DNA of 64,000 bases from positions 1 through 64,000 of the forward strand of contig QMRH01000001.1 of NCBI GenBank assembly GCA_003650675.1, in the 5' to 3' direction. Numbering within the stretch: the first letter of the stretch is position 1; each line of letters starts with the position of its first letter. Under the pieces are notes generated by a model. It was not told the origin of the DNA and ran no database searches. It saw only the letters and a list, made by a program, of their open reading frames with translations. The position numbers were made by a program, and so were the translations under genes. Of the stretch, positions 26,157 through 34,398 are shown in pieces. The stretch is from Thermoprotei archaeon. GTDB lineage: Archaea > Thermoproteota > Thermoprotei > Thermofilales > B20-G17.

Positions 26157-27650
26157 CTACCACTCCTCCGTTATGTCATTATAAGCTTTCTCTAGCTCCA
26201 GCTCTTCCTCGCGTATCCTCTTCCATTCAGAAACTATATCGATATCGCCTCCAGAAAGCTTGCCCTCAAACTTATTTATTTTAACTATAGCCGGTATTTT
26301 AACCATCAAGCCTAGTACGACTGCTTCACCGATATTGAGGGAAGGAAGTTGCTCCAAAAGATCTTCACTTAATGTTTCGCTAGCTTGCTGTACGAACCTT
26401 TGGTCAGATGGTTCAACGAGCCTCAAAACTATCATGTTATTGGCTTGTGATAAGGTGTCAGGATCCAATGCTTTAGGCCGTTGACTGACCAGACATAGTC
26501 CCAAACCGAATTTCCTACCTTCACGCGCTATACGGCTTATCCAGTATTTTGAGAGAGTGGATCTGCCCTTGGGCGCCAGTATATGAGCCTCTTCAAGCAC
26601 AACAAACACTGGGAAGGCAAGCCCTTCTCCCGTACTTTTATAGCTTTTACGGGAGTACAGTAATGTTCTTAGATAGTGGCTTACAATGACATCAGAGGCA
26701 TCCTCATCAAGAGCACCCAAGTCGACTACGTTTACATATCCAAGCTTTATCTGGTTTAATACTGAGGGAGCCTGGAGATCTATAATAAAACCATATTTAT
26801 CTTGCATGGCCTCTAGCTTGTTCTGCACCGAGATCACTACATTTTTTGCGTCCCTGGATTTACTCTCCTCAGCTACATCATCAAGGGCTTTAACTAGGAG
26901 TTTAAAGAACATCTCTGTATCCTCCGGATGCCTTTTCAGGTGATTATAAACTTTCTTCAAAGCTTTTCTAAAGTAATATTCCTGCCTATGGGCTTTGTAA
27001 TCGATATTTAAAAGTTTCAGTAGCTCGCTTAAATGCAGGTGTAACGGATTTACTCTTGGGGAAATCGGGTTCACGTCACCGTTTCTAAACCTAGCGTCGA
27101 CATATTCTGAATGCATGTCAAATATGAGTACGGCTCCGCCAAGCCCTAGAATACCATCGCTTATAACTGCTACAGTATTAGATTTTCCAGCACCAGTTAT
27201 TGCCAGTATGGCCAGGTGTCTAGAAACCATTCTATTTATATCAATATATACAGGAACTTCGGGGTTTGACGCAAGAACACCTATACATACACCTTTCTCT
27301 TTACAGGAGAAAACATCCTTTAAAATTGAACTATCAGCTTCTCTTACCTCAGTTGCAGGTGGAGGAGGGACACGGGGTATCTCGAGGTTTTTGACATCAC
27401 CAAGTATTTTTATTATACCCTTTATATAGTAGTCTCTTTCACCTTCGAGATCTTTTATCCGTTCTACTACAGTGGGATCATGGATATCCTCGCTTAAAGC
27501 TACACTGCCCATAACCACCCTTCTAACAATACCCAGCACCTTTTTTCCATCATATTCCAAGATAACGTATTGCCCCAGTCTCGGAGGCTTTTTCGATATG
27601 AAAATTACATGTGTTGGTGATGCTTCACCAACCACGTATCCAAGTTTCAT
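26157..27650 (-). CDS. herA: Bipolar DNA helicase/translocase HerA
   Basis: 497 residues. The N-terminal HAS barrel (MKLGYVVGEASPTHVIFIS) is followed by the FtsK/HerA ATPase: AITGAGKSNTVAVI (Walker A), FDMHSEYVD, FPVFVVLEEAHILAP (Walker B), WISRIAREGRKFGLGLCLVSQRP (sensor and arginine region). It forms a hexamer that works with NurA. It overlaps nurA by 4 nt and abuts mre11, so the four genes are one operon. Confidence 0.96.
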   Translation of the reverse strand: MKLGYVVGEASPTHVIFISKKPPRLGQYVILEYDGKKVLGIVRRVVMGSVALSEDIHDPTVVERIKDLEGERDYYIKGIIKILGDVKNLEIPRVPPPPATEVREADSSILKDVFSCKEKGVCIGVLASNPEVPVYIDINRMVSRHLAILAITGAGKSNTVAVISDGILGLGGAVLIFDMHSEYVDARFRNGDVNPISPRVNPLHLHLSELLKLLNIDYKAHRQEYYFRKALKKVYNHLKRHPEDTEMFFKLLVKALDDVAEESKSRDAKNVVISVQNKLEAMQDKYGFIIDLQAPSVLNQIKLGYVNVVDLGALDEDASDVIVSHYLRTLLYSRKSYKSTGEGLAFPVFVVLEEAHILAPKGRSTLSKYWISRIAREGRKFGLGLCLVSQRPKALDPDTLSQANNMIVLRLVEPSDQRFVQQASETLSEDLLEQLPSLNIGEAVVLGLMVKIPAIVKINKFEGKLSGGDIDIVSEWKRIREEELELEKAYNDITEEW

Positions 27651-28723
27651 AGCAACACCTCCCTCCCTCTCTCTTCATGATAGAGACTTAAAATACGGTA
27701 GATTCTTAACATATCTTCCCCACGGATTTCAACCTCCTGATGGGCTCTTCGAAGGGGATATGGGTATCCCCTTACCGTGAAAACTGAAAGGTCATCAAGT
27801 AATTTTTTAATATCCTCCATACTCCTTTCCCCAAAAACCTCTATCCTAAAAACCTGTTCTCTCGGTTCAAGCCGAGCATAAAACACCGTGAACATAAGAT
27901 CCTCACTAAAATCCAAATAATTTTTTAATGCTTTCGGTAAAGATAACTTAACCACATTAGGCTTGGAGAAACCTGTATTCTGAGTAAGCTTATCGAAAAT
28001 AACTAGGTCGGGCTTTAAGCTATACCTGAAGTACCGTCTACTTGTGGATGTTTTGGAGATCGCCACAAGTTTTCCACCATATCGTCTAAAAAGTTTAATT
28101 AAGACATTCAGCAACTCCACCTTCTCGAGGGTAAGCATCGAGTTTAGAAGAACATCTGTATCAAGATCCCTGCCGATAATATCCGTTGCCTTTTCCTCCG
28201 CGAGGATGTCAAGCTTAGGCTCATTAATAGCGTTAATGTATTTTTCCATGAAATCAGGATCCAGATTAATAAACATTTTTATATCATTTTCAATACCCCT
28301 AAGCTTAACAAGAAAACTTATAAAAGATCCATCTATTAAAGAAAGATCCAGTTCGCCCTCCTCTATGAGATTCAAAGTAGTTTTAGCCTCCAAAATACCC
28401 ATTTGGGCTCTAACCCTCTCTAGCACGTTCTCTGATGGAGGTAGAAGACCGACTTTCCCGGTTTTCACCTCTTTTTCAAAACCATTTCTCGAATAAAGAA
28501 TAGAAACCGCGTTTATAGCATACAACATAAATCCTCTAAACTCCATGAAATTGAGGCTACCGTCTGTGGCTGAAACCCTAAACTCCCTTTCAAAAGAAGA
28601 AGGGTTATATTTAATCCACCGTTCTATAGCATCTTTTTTATTAACTCTTAGGCTTTGTGCATTCTCGAGTATCTCTTCTCTATGCTGTAGAGCATACTCA
28701 ATGAGTTCTGGAATCAATTCCAC
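27647..28723 (-). CDS. nurA: 5'-3' nuclease NurA
   Basis: SATDGSLNFMEFRGF holds the catalytic Asp of the NurA fold; further conserved features are VDISDGS-like LIDGSFISF and the C-terminal YPYPLRRAHQEVEI. The frame is open to an ATG at 28864, but the first 43 residues are rich in Cys and Trp and look non-coding. I therefore favour GTG 28723 (GGGGAT upstream) or TTG 28717, giving about 358 residues. It overlaps herA by 4 nt. Confidence 0.9.
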   Translation of the reverse strand: MELIPELIEYALQHREEILENAQSLRVNKKDAIERWIKYNPSSFEREFRVSATDGSLNFMEFRGFMLYAINAVSILYSRNGFEKEVKTGKVGLLPPSENVLERVRAQMGILEAKTTLNLIEEGELDLSLIDGSFISFLVKLRGIENDIKMFINLDPDFMEKYINAINEPKLDILAEEKATDIIGRDLDTDVLLNSMLTLEKVELLNVLIKLFRRYGGKLVAISKTSTSRRYFRYSLKPDLVIFDKLTQNTGFSKPNVVKLSLPKALKNYLDFSEDLMFTVFYARLEPREQVFRIEVFGERSMEDIKKLLDDLSVFTVRGYPYPLRRAHQEVEIRGEDMLRIYRILSLYHEERGREVLL

Positions 28724-28922
28724 ATCCCCAACATTCTTATCTATTATAATTTTATTAAGTAAAGCTCTTAAAATAACGAATCGATAAAAGGAGCATGAAA
28801 GTAATTTAATTAACCTCCACTTACATGAACACCAACTATCTACAGGTGATATCCATCTAAACACTTGAAAATCAGTTCCTTTTCAAGCTTCTAATAAATT
28901 AACAAATTATTTTACTGCCAAA

Positions 28923-29024
28923 CTAAAATTCCTCCTCCCAGACCTCCTCTAGTTCTTCCCACTCTTCTTCTTCCTCTTCCTCCTCCCACCACTCTTCTTC
29001 TTCGTCAAAAATACGTGATCTCAT
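28923..29024 (-). CDS. 33-residue Glu/Trp-only micro-protein upstream of nurA
   Basis: ATG 29024 to TAG 28923 encodes 33 residues of which 21 are Glu and one Asp, with five Trp and a terminal Phe (begins MRSRIFDEEEEWW, ends EEVWEEEF). GGAGG lies 13 nt before the ATG, and a TATA element TTTATAAG (29066-29073, minus strand) stands at the right distance for a leader of about 20 nt. Mixed GAA/GAG codons argue against a simple repeat expansion. It is the first gene before nurA-herA-mre11-rad50. No family is known to me; an acidic DNA-mimic or partner-docking peptide is a guess. Confidence 0.55.
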   Translation of the reverse strand: MRSRIFDEEEEWWEEEEEEEEWEELEEVWEEEF

Positions 29025-29065
29025 AGACCCTAACCTCCGGTCGCAGGAAAACTATTTCTTAAAAC

Positions 29066-29073
29066 TTATAAAT
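29066..29073 (-). promoter_or_regulatory. TATA box of the Glu/Trp micro-protein
   Basis: TTTATAAG on the minus strand, preceded by an A-rich stretch as for a BRE-TATA promoter. Transcription about 25 nt downstream would start near 29042 and reach the ATG at 29024 after a short leader with GGAGG. It may also be the main promoter of the nurA-rad50 operon. Confidence 0.5.
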
Positions 29074-29103
29074 TTAACTAAAAAGCAGTTAAAGTATATT
29101 GAT

Positions 29104-29901
29104 TCACCACCCTAGAATCAACGTATAGTCCCCTTCCTCGCCTTTAACCATTCTAATTAAATTTCTCGGTTCAATTAAACTCCCCACGCAGACCGGTATC
29201 CCCTTACATACTATTTTAGAAACATAGTTAATTTTTTCCTTAAGTCCCCCTGTAACATCAGGCACCATAATTTTACTTGTATCAAGTGCTTTAAGGAGTT
29301 TAAGTGGTATTTTTCTAAATAGCTTTGCGTCAGGGTAGAGTTTTGGATTTTTATCATATATTCCTTTTACATCTGTTCCAAATACAACTTTGCTCGGCTT
29401 GAATTTTTCCGCGAGGAAATAAATTATCTGGTCACCTGATACTATGGAAAAGCCTTTATCTAGATCTAATACTACATCTCCCTGTAGAAGGGGAACGAAA
29501 CCCTTCACTAAGGCCGTTTTCACGGGTTCAAGGAAAAATTTCTCTATCACACCATTACGTGCTATTATTAGACAGGAGGGGTGTAAAGGTGTTACAGGTA
29601 AACCTGTTTCTACCAGTATTTTTGAAACAACCTCATCTAGGAGCAACATAGCTTTTCTTGTAGCTAAGTATCCTTTAATACTCTGCAACCCTTTATAGCC
29701 TTCGTTGACGGAATATCTTGTTGCCGTCCAATGACCATACGATCCTCCTCCATGTACGAGAATGAATTTCCAACCCTCCTCCCATAACTCCACCAACTGT
29801 TCAGCCACACTAGATAGTACTTTCTCATTTGGTGTACAAGGCTTATCTTTAATAGTTATAGCTGATCCCCCAAGTTTTATCGCGACAAGTTTTCTTTTTA
29901 T
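29104..29901 (-). CDS. Isopentenyl phosphate kinase, apparently with an ATA start codon
   Basis: The first standard start in frame (GTG 29808) would cut off the conserved N-terminus. Upstream in the same frame the sequence reads KRKLVAIKLGGSAITIKDKP, the KLGGS nucleotide-binding motif of the family. Between the upstream TAG and KLGGS there is no ATG, GTG or TTG; the best candidate is ATA at 29899-29901 with GGGGTG 7 nt before it, giving 265 residues. HGGGSYGH and GTDVKGIYDKNPK are the other kinase motifs. The enzyme makes IPP from isopentenyl phosphate in the archaeal mevalonate pathway. Confidence 0.88.
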   Translation of the reverse strand: MKRKLVAIKLGGSAITIKDKPCTPNEKVLSSVAEQLVELWEEGWKFILVHGGGSYGHWTATRYSVNEGYKGLQSIKGYLATRKAMLLLDEVVSKILVETGLPVTPLHPSCLIIARNGVIEKFFLEPVKTALVKGFVPLLQGDVVLDLDKGFSIVSGDQIIYFLAEKFKPSKVVFGTDVKGIYDKNPKLYPDAKLFRKIPLKLLKALDTSKIMVPDVTGGLKEKINYVSKIVCKGIPVCVGSLIEPRNLIRMVKGEEGDYTLILGW

Positions 29902-30187
29902 CCCTACACACCCCGTTTGTCCCTATCGCTTCATTCCATTTAAAAATATTGTTTTTGGTCTTCGATCTCCCTTTCCCGCCTTAATGATAACAGGGATCTC
30001 CGTTGAAAAGCGGAAAGATGGATTTTCTACTTTGCAGATCATATATGTCCGTTGGCGGGTCTCATTAAGATTAGTTATAGATAAAGTATAGAAGAGCGTT
30101 CCCTTAGAAATATTTAGAATATAAGAAAGAAGGCGAAGGAAACGGTGAGGATACCTCCTGTACATCTCTTTGGTGAAATAAAATGAT

Positions 30188-30363
30188 GAAGGAAGTGGTT
30201 GCCCGTGCATGGTGTTTAGGTTATTTTTGAAACTATGGGAACTTGTGTGGGTTTCTCCCTTAGCCGCCTCGCCTCTAGTTGGTGGTTTATCGGGGGCTAC
30301 ATTGACCGCCACCACAGAGGCGGTCTTACGGGGGAGTGCTGTCATCGGCTAAGCCTGACGGCA
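30188..30363 (-). repeat. Structured repeat, copy B (best preserved)
   Basis: Shares 19 identical bases with copy A at its left edge (30188-30206) and a 12-base block with copy C (30295-30306). It can fold: GACCGCC (30304-30310) pairs with GGCGGTC (30319-30325) over an 8-nt loop, and CTTAGCCG (30259-30266) pairs with CGGCTAAG (30346-30353) around it. Read on the minus strand it ends in GGGCAACCACTTCCTTC. It may be the 3' structured end (omegaRNA-like) of a lost IS605-type element; no tnpB is present. Confidence 0.5.
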
Positions 30364-30469
30364 TCTAAGGCGAGTAGGTAAAACACCATACATAAGCTTC
30401 GAGCTCCCATAACTCCAAAATACCCTAAATACCCAAATAAACCACTAGTCTCTGTAAAAACGATTTTGA

Positions 30470-30857
30470 ATAAACACAAAAAGTGATGAATGGTTTTTGG
30501 ATGATTATTCTTTAAATCCTTATCGGTTTTGTGATTTTAACTGTATTTACTGCTATATTCGGGGGAGTAGATATAGAAAGAATGTGAAGCAAGTTTTAGC
30601 GGCTAAAATAAATGCTCCGATTTTGCTTGAAAGAGAGCTGCGAAGAAGAGCAAAGGGAAGAGAGTATGGTTTTATTGCTTTAAGCTCAGTAACCGAGCCC
30701 TGGATACATATTGAAGAGAATACAAACTTACGAGAAGATGTTTAAAAATTATAGCAAAATTTAGATTCCCTGTCCCCTGTCTAACGAAGTCAACCCTAAT
30801 TTTAAGGGACTTAGACTTACTGGAGGAAATTGATAAAAAGCATGTTACAAATATGAC
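30470..30857 (+). pseudogene. Radical SAM protein (SplB-like, COG1533 type) remnant
   Basis: DDYSLNPYRFCDFNCIYCYIRGSRY (quoted in part: CDFNCIYC) holds the CxxxCxxC cluster motif, followed by a normal-looking domain to SSVTEPW. The frame then stops at 30743-30745. Shifting frame at about 30732 restores TRRCLKIIAKFRFPV..LTKSTLILRDLDLLEEIDKK, so one base has been lost. The N-terminus is missing (stop at 30467) and the 3' part is cut at about 30857 by an IS605-type end. The gene is dead. Confidence 0.75.
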
Positions 30858-31000
30858 GCCGGAAAGCCCCTTTCTCCAGAAGGGGGATGGGCACCCGCCG
30901 TAATGGAGGTATGTCCATCGGGCTGGTGGCACAGCCACTGCTTCGATGAATCCCCCACGAGAAGCAAGAATCTCCCCACTAAAGTGGGGAAAGTGTCAAT
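30858..31000 (+). mobile_element. IS200/IS605-type right end with omegaRNA-like structure, no tnpB
   Basis: The segment GGAAAGCCCC..AAGGGGGATGGGCACCCGCCG, a small hairpin ATGGA/TCCAT (30903-30918), CGGGCTGGTGGCACAGCC, then GAATC-TCCCCACT-AA-AGTGGGGA (30973-30990) and AAGTGTCAAT has the layout of archaeal IS605-family right ends, which carry the 3' part of the TnpB guide RNA (omegaRNA). The TnpB coding region is absent on its left, where a broken radical SAM gene lies instead. Family recognised from pattern memory, not from a search. Confidence 0.65.
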
Positions 31001-31139
31001 GCCGAAATACAGGTAGCTTTTCAAAATATTTGGGCAACCGAGCAAAGAGCATCAAAGAAAGCTTGAAAAAAGACAAGAGGTTTCTGCAAAAAGTTCAGAA
31101 TAAGATACAATGTAGTTTAAATATCTATCATATTGTAAC

Positions 31140-32162
31140 CTAGAACTTCCTTTTAACTATAAAATCAGCTAGTTTCTCGAGCTTTGATCTAGCCTGTGAC
31201 ACTGGCAGTCCAAGCAACGACTTCTTTGCGTCTTCCACGAGCGTCAAAGCCATGTTATAGACCTCTTCCCTAGCGTTAGTCATAGAAATTATTTTGATAG
31301 CTTTTCTTACATCTTCTTCGCTTATTTTCTCGCTTCTTAATATCTCCAGCAAATCTTCTCTTTTTTCTTTAGGGAGATTTTGTAGTGCTTTAAGAATTAT
31401 GGCGTTACCGAGCTTGTGTTCTAGAATATCTTTACCAACCTTTTTTCCAAATGTTTTTTCTTCGCCGAAAATGTCTAAAAGATCATCTATGAGTTGGAAG
31501 GCAATCCCTATTTTTCGTCCATACTTTGCTAATGCATCACATTGAACTGGGGGAGCATCAGCTATTATTGCACCGGCTAAACAGGCTGCCTCTATAAGTG
31601 CCGCAGTTTTATATTCGATCATTCTAAGATAATCGCTGAAATCTATTTCCCTGTACCTGTGCTTTACGATATATTCTTCTCTTCTACCCGCCTGTTCAAA
31701 GAGTATGTCAAGTCTTTCGCCTTCTATTATGCGTTTTATAGTTTCTGCTATTAATGCATGTAACTCAAGGGGCTTCTTGCTCTGGTTCACTAGCTCGCTT
31801 ATGGATTCACGGTAGTGAAGGGCAGCTAAGAGAGCCATTATATCTCCATAAAGTTTCCTGACAGTGGGTTTTCCCCTCCTAATCTCTCCTCTGTCAATGA
31901 TATCGTCGAATATCAGGGAGTATTCATGTATCAGTTCTATTGCAGCGGCTACAGGTAGCGCGTCCTCTCTGCTTCCGCCGCATGCTTCACAGGATAATAT
32001 GACAAGAGCAGGTCTGACGCGTTTCCCCCCGGTTTTAACCTGATGCAGAACTATTTCAAGGAAATCGCTACTAACCATGTTTGCTAAAGCCTTCTCCATA
32101 AAGGGATCCACTAACCTTCCAACCTCACTTAATTCTCCTAAAATATCCTCCATTTTAGCCAT
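31140..32162 (-). CDS. Geranylgeranyl diphosphate synthase (polyprenyl synthetase)
   Basis: About 340 residues from ATG 32162 (a GTG lies one codon upstream). The first Asp-rich motif is DDIIDRGEIRRGKPT and the second is FQLIDDLLDIFGEEKTFGKKVGKD. GGKRVRPALV is the IPP-binding basic motif. Residues before the FARM (ELIHEYSLIFDDI) lack bulky aromatic stops directly upstream, in keeping with C20 or longer chains. It supplies geranylgeranyl diphosphate for the archaeal lipids also served by egsA, carS and geranylgeranyl reductase in this window. Confidence 0.93.
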   Translation of the reverse strand: MAKMEDILGELSEVGRLVDPFMEKALANMVSSDFLEIVLHQVKTGGKRVRPALVILSCEACGGSREDALPVAAAIELIHEYSLIFDDIIDRGEIRRGKPTVRKLYGDIMALLAALHYRESISELVNQSKKPLELHALIAETIKRIIEGERLDILFEQAGRREEYIVKHRYREIDFSDYLRMIEYKTAALIEAACLAGAIIADAPPVQCDALAKYGRKIGIAFQLIDDLLDIFGEEKTFGKKVGKDILEHKLGNAIILKALQNLPKEKREDLLEILRSEKISEEDVRKAIKIISMTNAREEVYNMALTLVEDAKKSLLGLPVSQARSKLEKLADFIVKRKF

Positions 32163-32267
32163 CACTTATCCCCTATAGATCTGTTTACAGGTATTCTAGA
32201 CACTATTATACTTATTATTTTACAGTATCTGCTTTTTCATCCGAACCTCACATGTAACTGGAAGCTA

Positions 32268-33089
32268 TTACAGGGTGTTGGAGAAGGACTGCTTTGACCT
32301 AGGAGGTGGAATATAGAAAACTAGTTTTCCGTTTATCCAGTCCCTCAAAACTATTCTAGCAGCTTCCTCGATGTTTAGTTTACCGCCTTTCAGAAGTAGT
32401 CCACGCTTCAACGCTATTTCTCTGAGTATTTCCTCAGGTGTTTTAGATTGCACTTTATATGTTTCTTTGAAAACCTCCGGGTGCAGTTTTAGACCTAATT
32501 TTATTAGTTTACAGGCTGTCCCTACAGGATCTGACAGATCCTCGGGGTTTAATGCAAAACGTAGTACGAGGGTGACCTCACTTTCTCTTAAAGGTATTAC
32601 TCCTGGAGTATCTATTACCTTAAGCCATCTAGATGCCCTATACTCTTGAACATGTTTAGTATACCCGGCCTTGGGAGAGGTTGATGCCGAATGTCTTCCC
32701 TTTAAGATATTGATTATACTGGATTTTCCTACGTTGGGATATCCTACAACAGCAACCTTTACTACAGGCTTATTGCCGGGAACTACTTTTCTTATGGTTT
32801 TCCATAGAAATGTTGTGCCAAGCCTTTTCCGGGCGCTGATGTAAATAGTCGGATATTCTTTTTCAAAAACATTTTTCCATTCATCCATAATTTCTCGAGG
32901 TACTAGGTCAGCCTTATTTATTACAAGTATAAGAGGTTTACCGAGCCGTGAAACCAGTTTCTCCAGTTTCAGGGATCTCGTACCCATCGGGTTTCTAGCT
33001 TCAAGCACCTCAAGTACAACATCAGCATTTCTTATTATTTTACGGACCTTACGCCAAGCCTCTCTAAAAGATGATTTATCCATGCTCAT
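32268..33089 (-). CDS. Circularly permuted GTPase (YlqF/YawG type)
   Basis: 273 residues. The motif order is permuted: G4 INKADLV near residue 58, G5 ISARKR, then G1 GYPNVGKSS near 115, G2 region SPKAGYT, and G3 DTPGVIP. N-terminal FREAWRKVRKIIRNADVVLEVLEARNP is typical. Relatives act in large-ribosomal-subunit assembly. A C-terminal helical domain of about 90 residues completes the fold. Confidence 0.9.
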   Translation of the reverse strand: MSMDKSSFREAWRKVRKIIRNADVVLEVLEARNPMGTRSLKLEKLVSRLGKPLILVINKADLVPREIMDEWKNVFEKEYPTIYISARKRLGTTFLWKTIRKVVPGNKPVVKVAVVGYPNVGKSSIINILKGRHSASTSPKAGYTKHVQEYRASRWLKVIDTPGVIPLRESEVTLVLRFALNPEDLSDPVGTACKLIKLGLKLHPEVFKETYKVQSKTPEEILREIALKRGLLLKGGKLNIEEAARIVLRDWINGKLVFYIPPPRSKQSFSNTL

Positions 33090-33164
33090 CTTCTACTGTC
33101 TAGAAAAACATGTTTCGGTTAATAAATCTTCTTGAAGATAATGAATGTGGAAACTGATTTATTT

Positions 33165-33761
33165 TTAAACTAACATCACATTCCTAAACCATTCTGCAAA
33201 CTTCGTGAATGCTCTACCCCGGTGTGAATATAGATTCTTCTCCTTAATGTCCATTTCAGCAAACGTTTTAGACGACCCTTCAGGAATAAATATAGGATCA
33301 TATCCGAAACCTTGAGACCCCTTCTCTTGTTCTGCAATGACACCAGAGACCACTCCTGTAAAAACCTTTAACCCCAATTCAGGAGATACGAAAGCTACAA
33401 CAGACTTAAAGTAGGCTCTTCTATCACTTCTACCTGACATAAGCTTTAGGATACCGCTTAACCCTATGGTTCTATATACATACGAGGAAAAGGGTCCTGG
33501 AAAACCTTTTAACGCCTCTATGAAAAGCCCATCATCTTCAACTAGTAAATTTCTGTTGGGATAACGGCTAGCAAGCTCTTTAACGGCGTAAGTAGCTATC
33601 TCCTCTAGGGAGTCAGATTGTATTTCAAGCTTATCTTCCGGAAGATGATCAAGTTGAATATTGTATTTCGACAGTATCAGGAAGGCTTCTTTAAACTTAT
33701 TCATGTTCCTTGTGGCAAATAACACCCTAGATCTAAAGCCCGTTTTCGTCGAATTCGACAA
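33165..33761 (-). CDS. XTP/dITP pyrophosphatase (Ham1/RdgB)
   Basis: 198 residues. VLFATRNMNKFKEA at the start, LLVEDDGLFIEALKGFPGPFSSYV, and GFGYDPIFIPEGSSKTFAEM with SHRGRAF are the family motifs. It removes non-canonical purine triphosphates. TTG 33761 is chosen because GGAGGGTG lies 7 nt upstream; this overlaps the preceding gene by 29 nt. GTG 33725 is an alternative that would begin at the conserved core. Confidence 0.92.
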   Translation of the reverse strand: MSNSTKTGFRSRVLFATRNMNKFKEAFLILSKYNIQLDHLPEDKLEIQSDSLEEIATYAVKELASRYPNRNLLVEDDGLFIEALKGFPGPFSSYVYRTIGLSGILKLMSGRSDRRAYFKSVVAFVSPELGLKVFTGVVSGVIAEQEKGSQGFGYDPIFIPEGSSKTFAEMDIKEKNLYSHRGRAFTKFAEWFRNVMLV

Positions 33762-34383
33762 CGGATTTCACCCTCCCTAACTTAAGGTATTCGGCTTCAT
33801 CCCTATCTATACCGTTTTTAAGGTATTCGACCAACTCCCTGCTTATTAACGGTCTACCATCTTTTATTGGATAGCTAAACGGTAAGATTATTGAATGTTT
33901 TTCAGACACCTTTATTTCAAGTTCATTAACGAAAAATAGTTCGCTTAACGGGGTCCCTTCAGCTATTCTTTTAGCTACATAGGCGGCACCGTCCACGGAT
34001 AACTGAAGTTTACCTAGATTTCTCTTTCTAGCGTTGGGCAACCGTTTTGATAGAAAAGTTTTCGTTCTACCCTTAGGTGGGTGATCCCCCATGATCCCGC
34101 CTATAACAAACACCGTATTTTCTTTTACATCCTTTGGTTCAAGAACATGGGGTGCCTGAGGATCAAGAACTATCATGTCCTCCTGCTTGAACGATTTTAA
34201 GGATAGTATGCTCTCCTCTAAAACCATGAATGCTATCTTTGTCAGCAACTTTCTTTCCGCTGGATCCCTAATATTCGATATAACTAAGTTCTCTTTACCA
34301 ACTATATGGCTAACGTTCTTGTATTCGAACCAAACCCATTTGCTGACGACTGGCTCTAAATGCTCTATCACGTAGATTACCAT
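33733..34383 (-). CDS. SPOUT-fold methyltransferase, Sfm1-like (DUF431)
   Basis: 216 residues. IEHLEPVVSKWVWFEYKNV at the start resembles the eukaryotic Sfm1/DUF431 family (EHxE..sxWxxxEY). FVIGGIMGDHPPKGRTK is the SPOUT knot loop that binds SAM, and LSVDGAAYVAKRIAEG follows. Yeast Sfm1 methylates an arginine of ribosomal protein S3; archaeal members have been predicted to be RNA or protein methylases. It sits between the SF2 helicase and the XTP pyrophosphatase on the same strand. Confidence 0.75.
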   Translation of the reverse strand: MVIYVIEHLEPVVSKWVWFEYKNVSHIVGKENLVISNIRDPAERKLLTKIAFMVLEESILSLKSFKQEDMIVLDPQAPHVLEPKDVKENTVFVIGGIMGDHPPKGRTKTFLSKRLPNARKRNLGKLQLSVDGAAYVAKRIAEGTPLSELFFVNELEIKVSEKHSIILPFSYPIKDGRPLISRELVEYLKNGIDRDEAEYLKLGRVKSVVEFDENGL

Positions 34384-34398
34384 CGTAGACGCCTTTTC

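Noticed and set aside
28721-28864. Upstream ATG extension of nurA
   Set aside because: The extra 47 residues are Cys/Trp rich and unlike the family; a downstream GTG or TTG is preferred.
29923-30345. 140-codon minus-strand frame beginning MTALPRKTASVVAVNV
   Set aside because: Half of it lies over structured repeat B and the remainder has no conserved look. It is better explained as a frame through a repeat, possibly the coding tail of a lost TnpB.
30946-31143. 65-codon plus-strand frame across the IS605-type right end
   Set aside because: The start lies inside the mobile-element end and no ribosome site is seen; at most it is the tail of the broken radical SAM gene.
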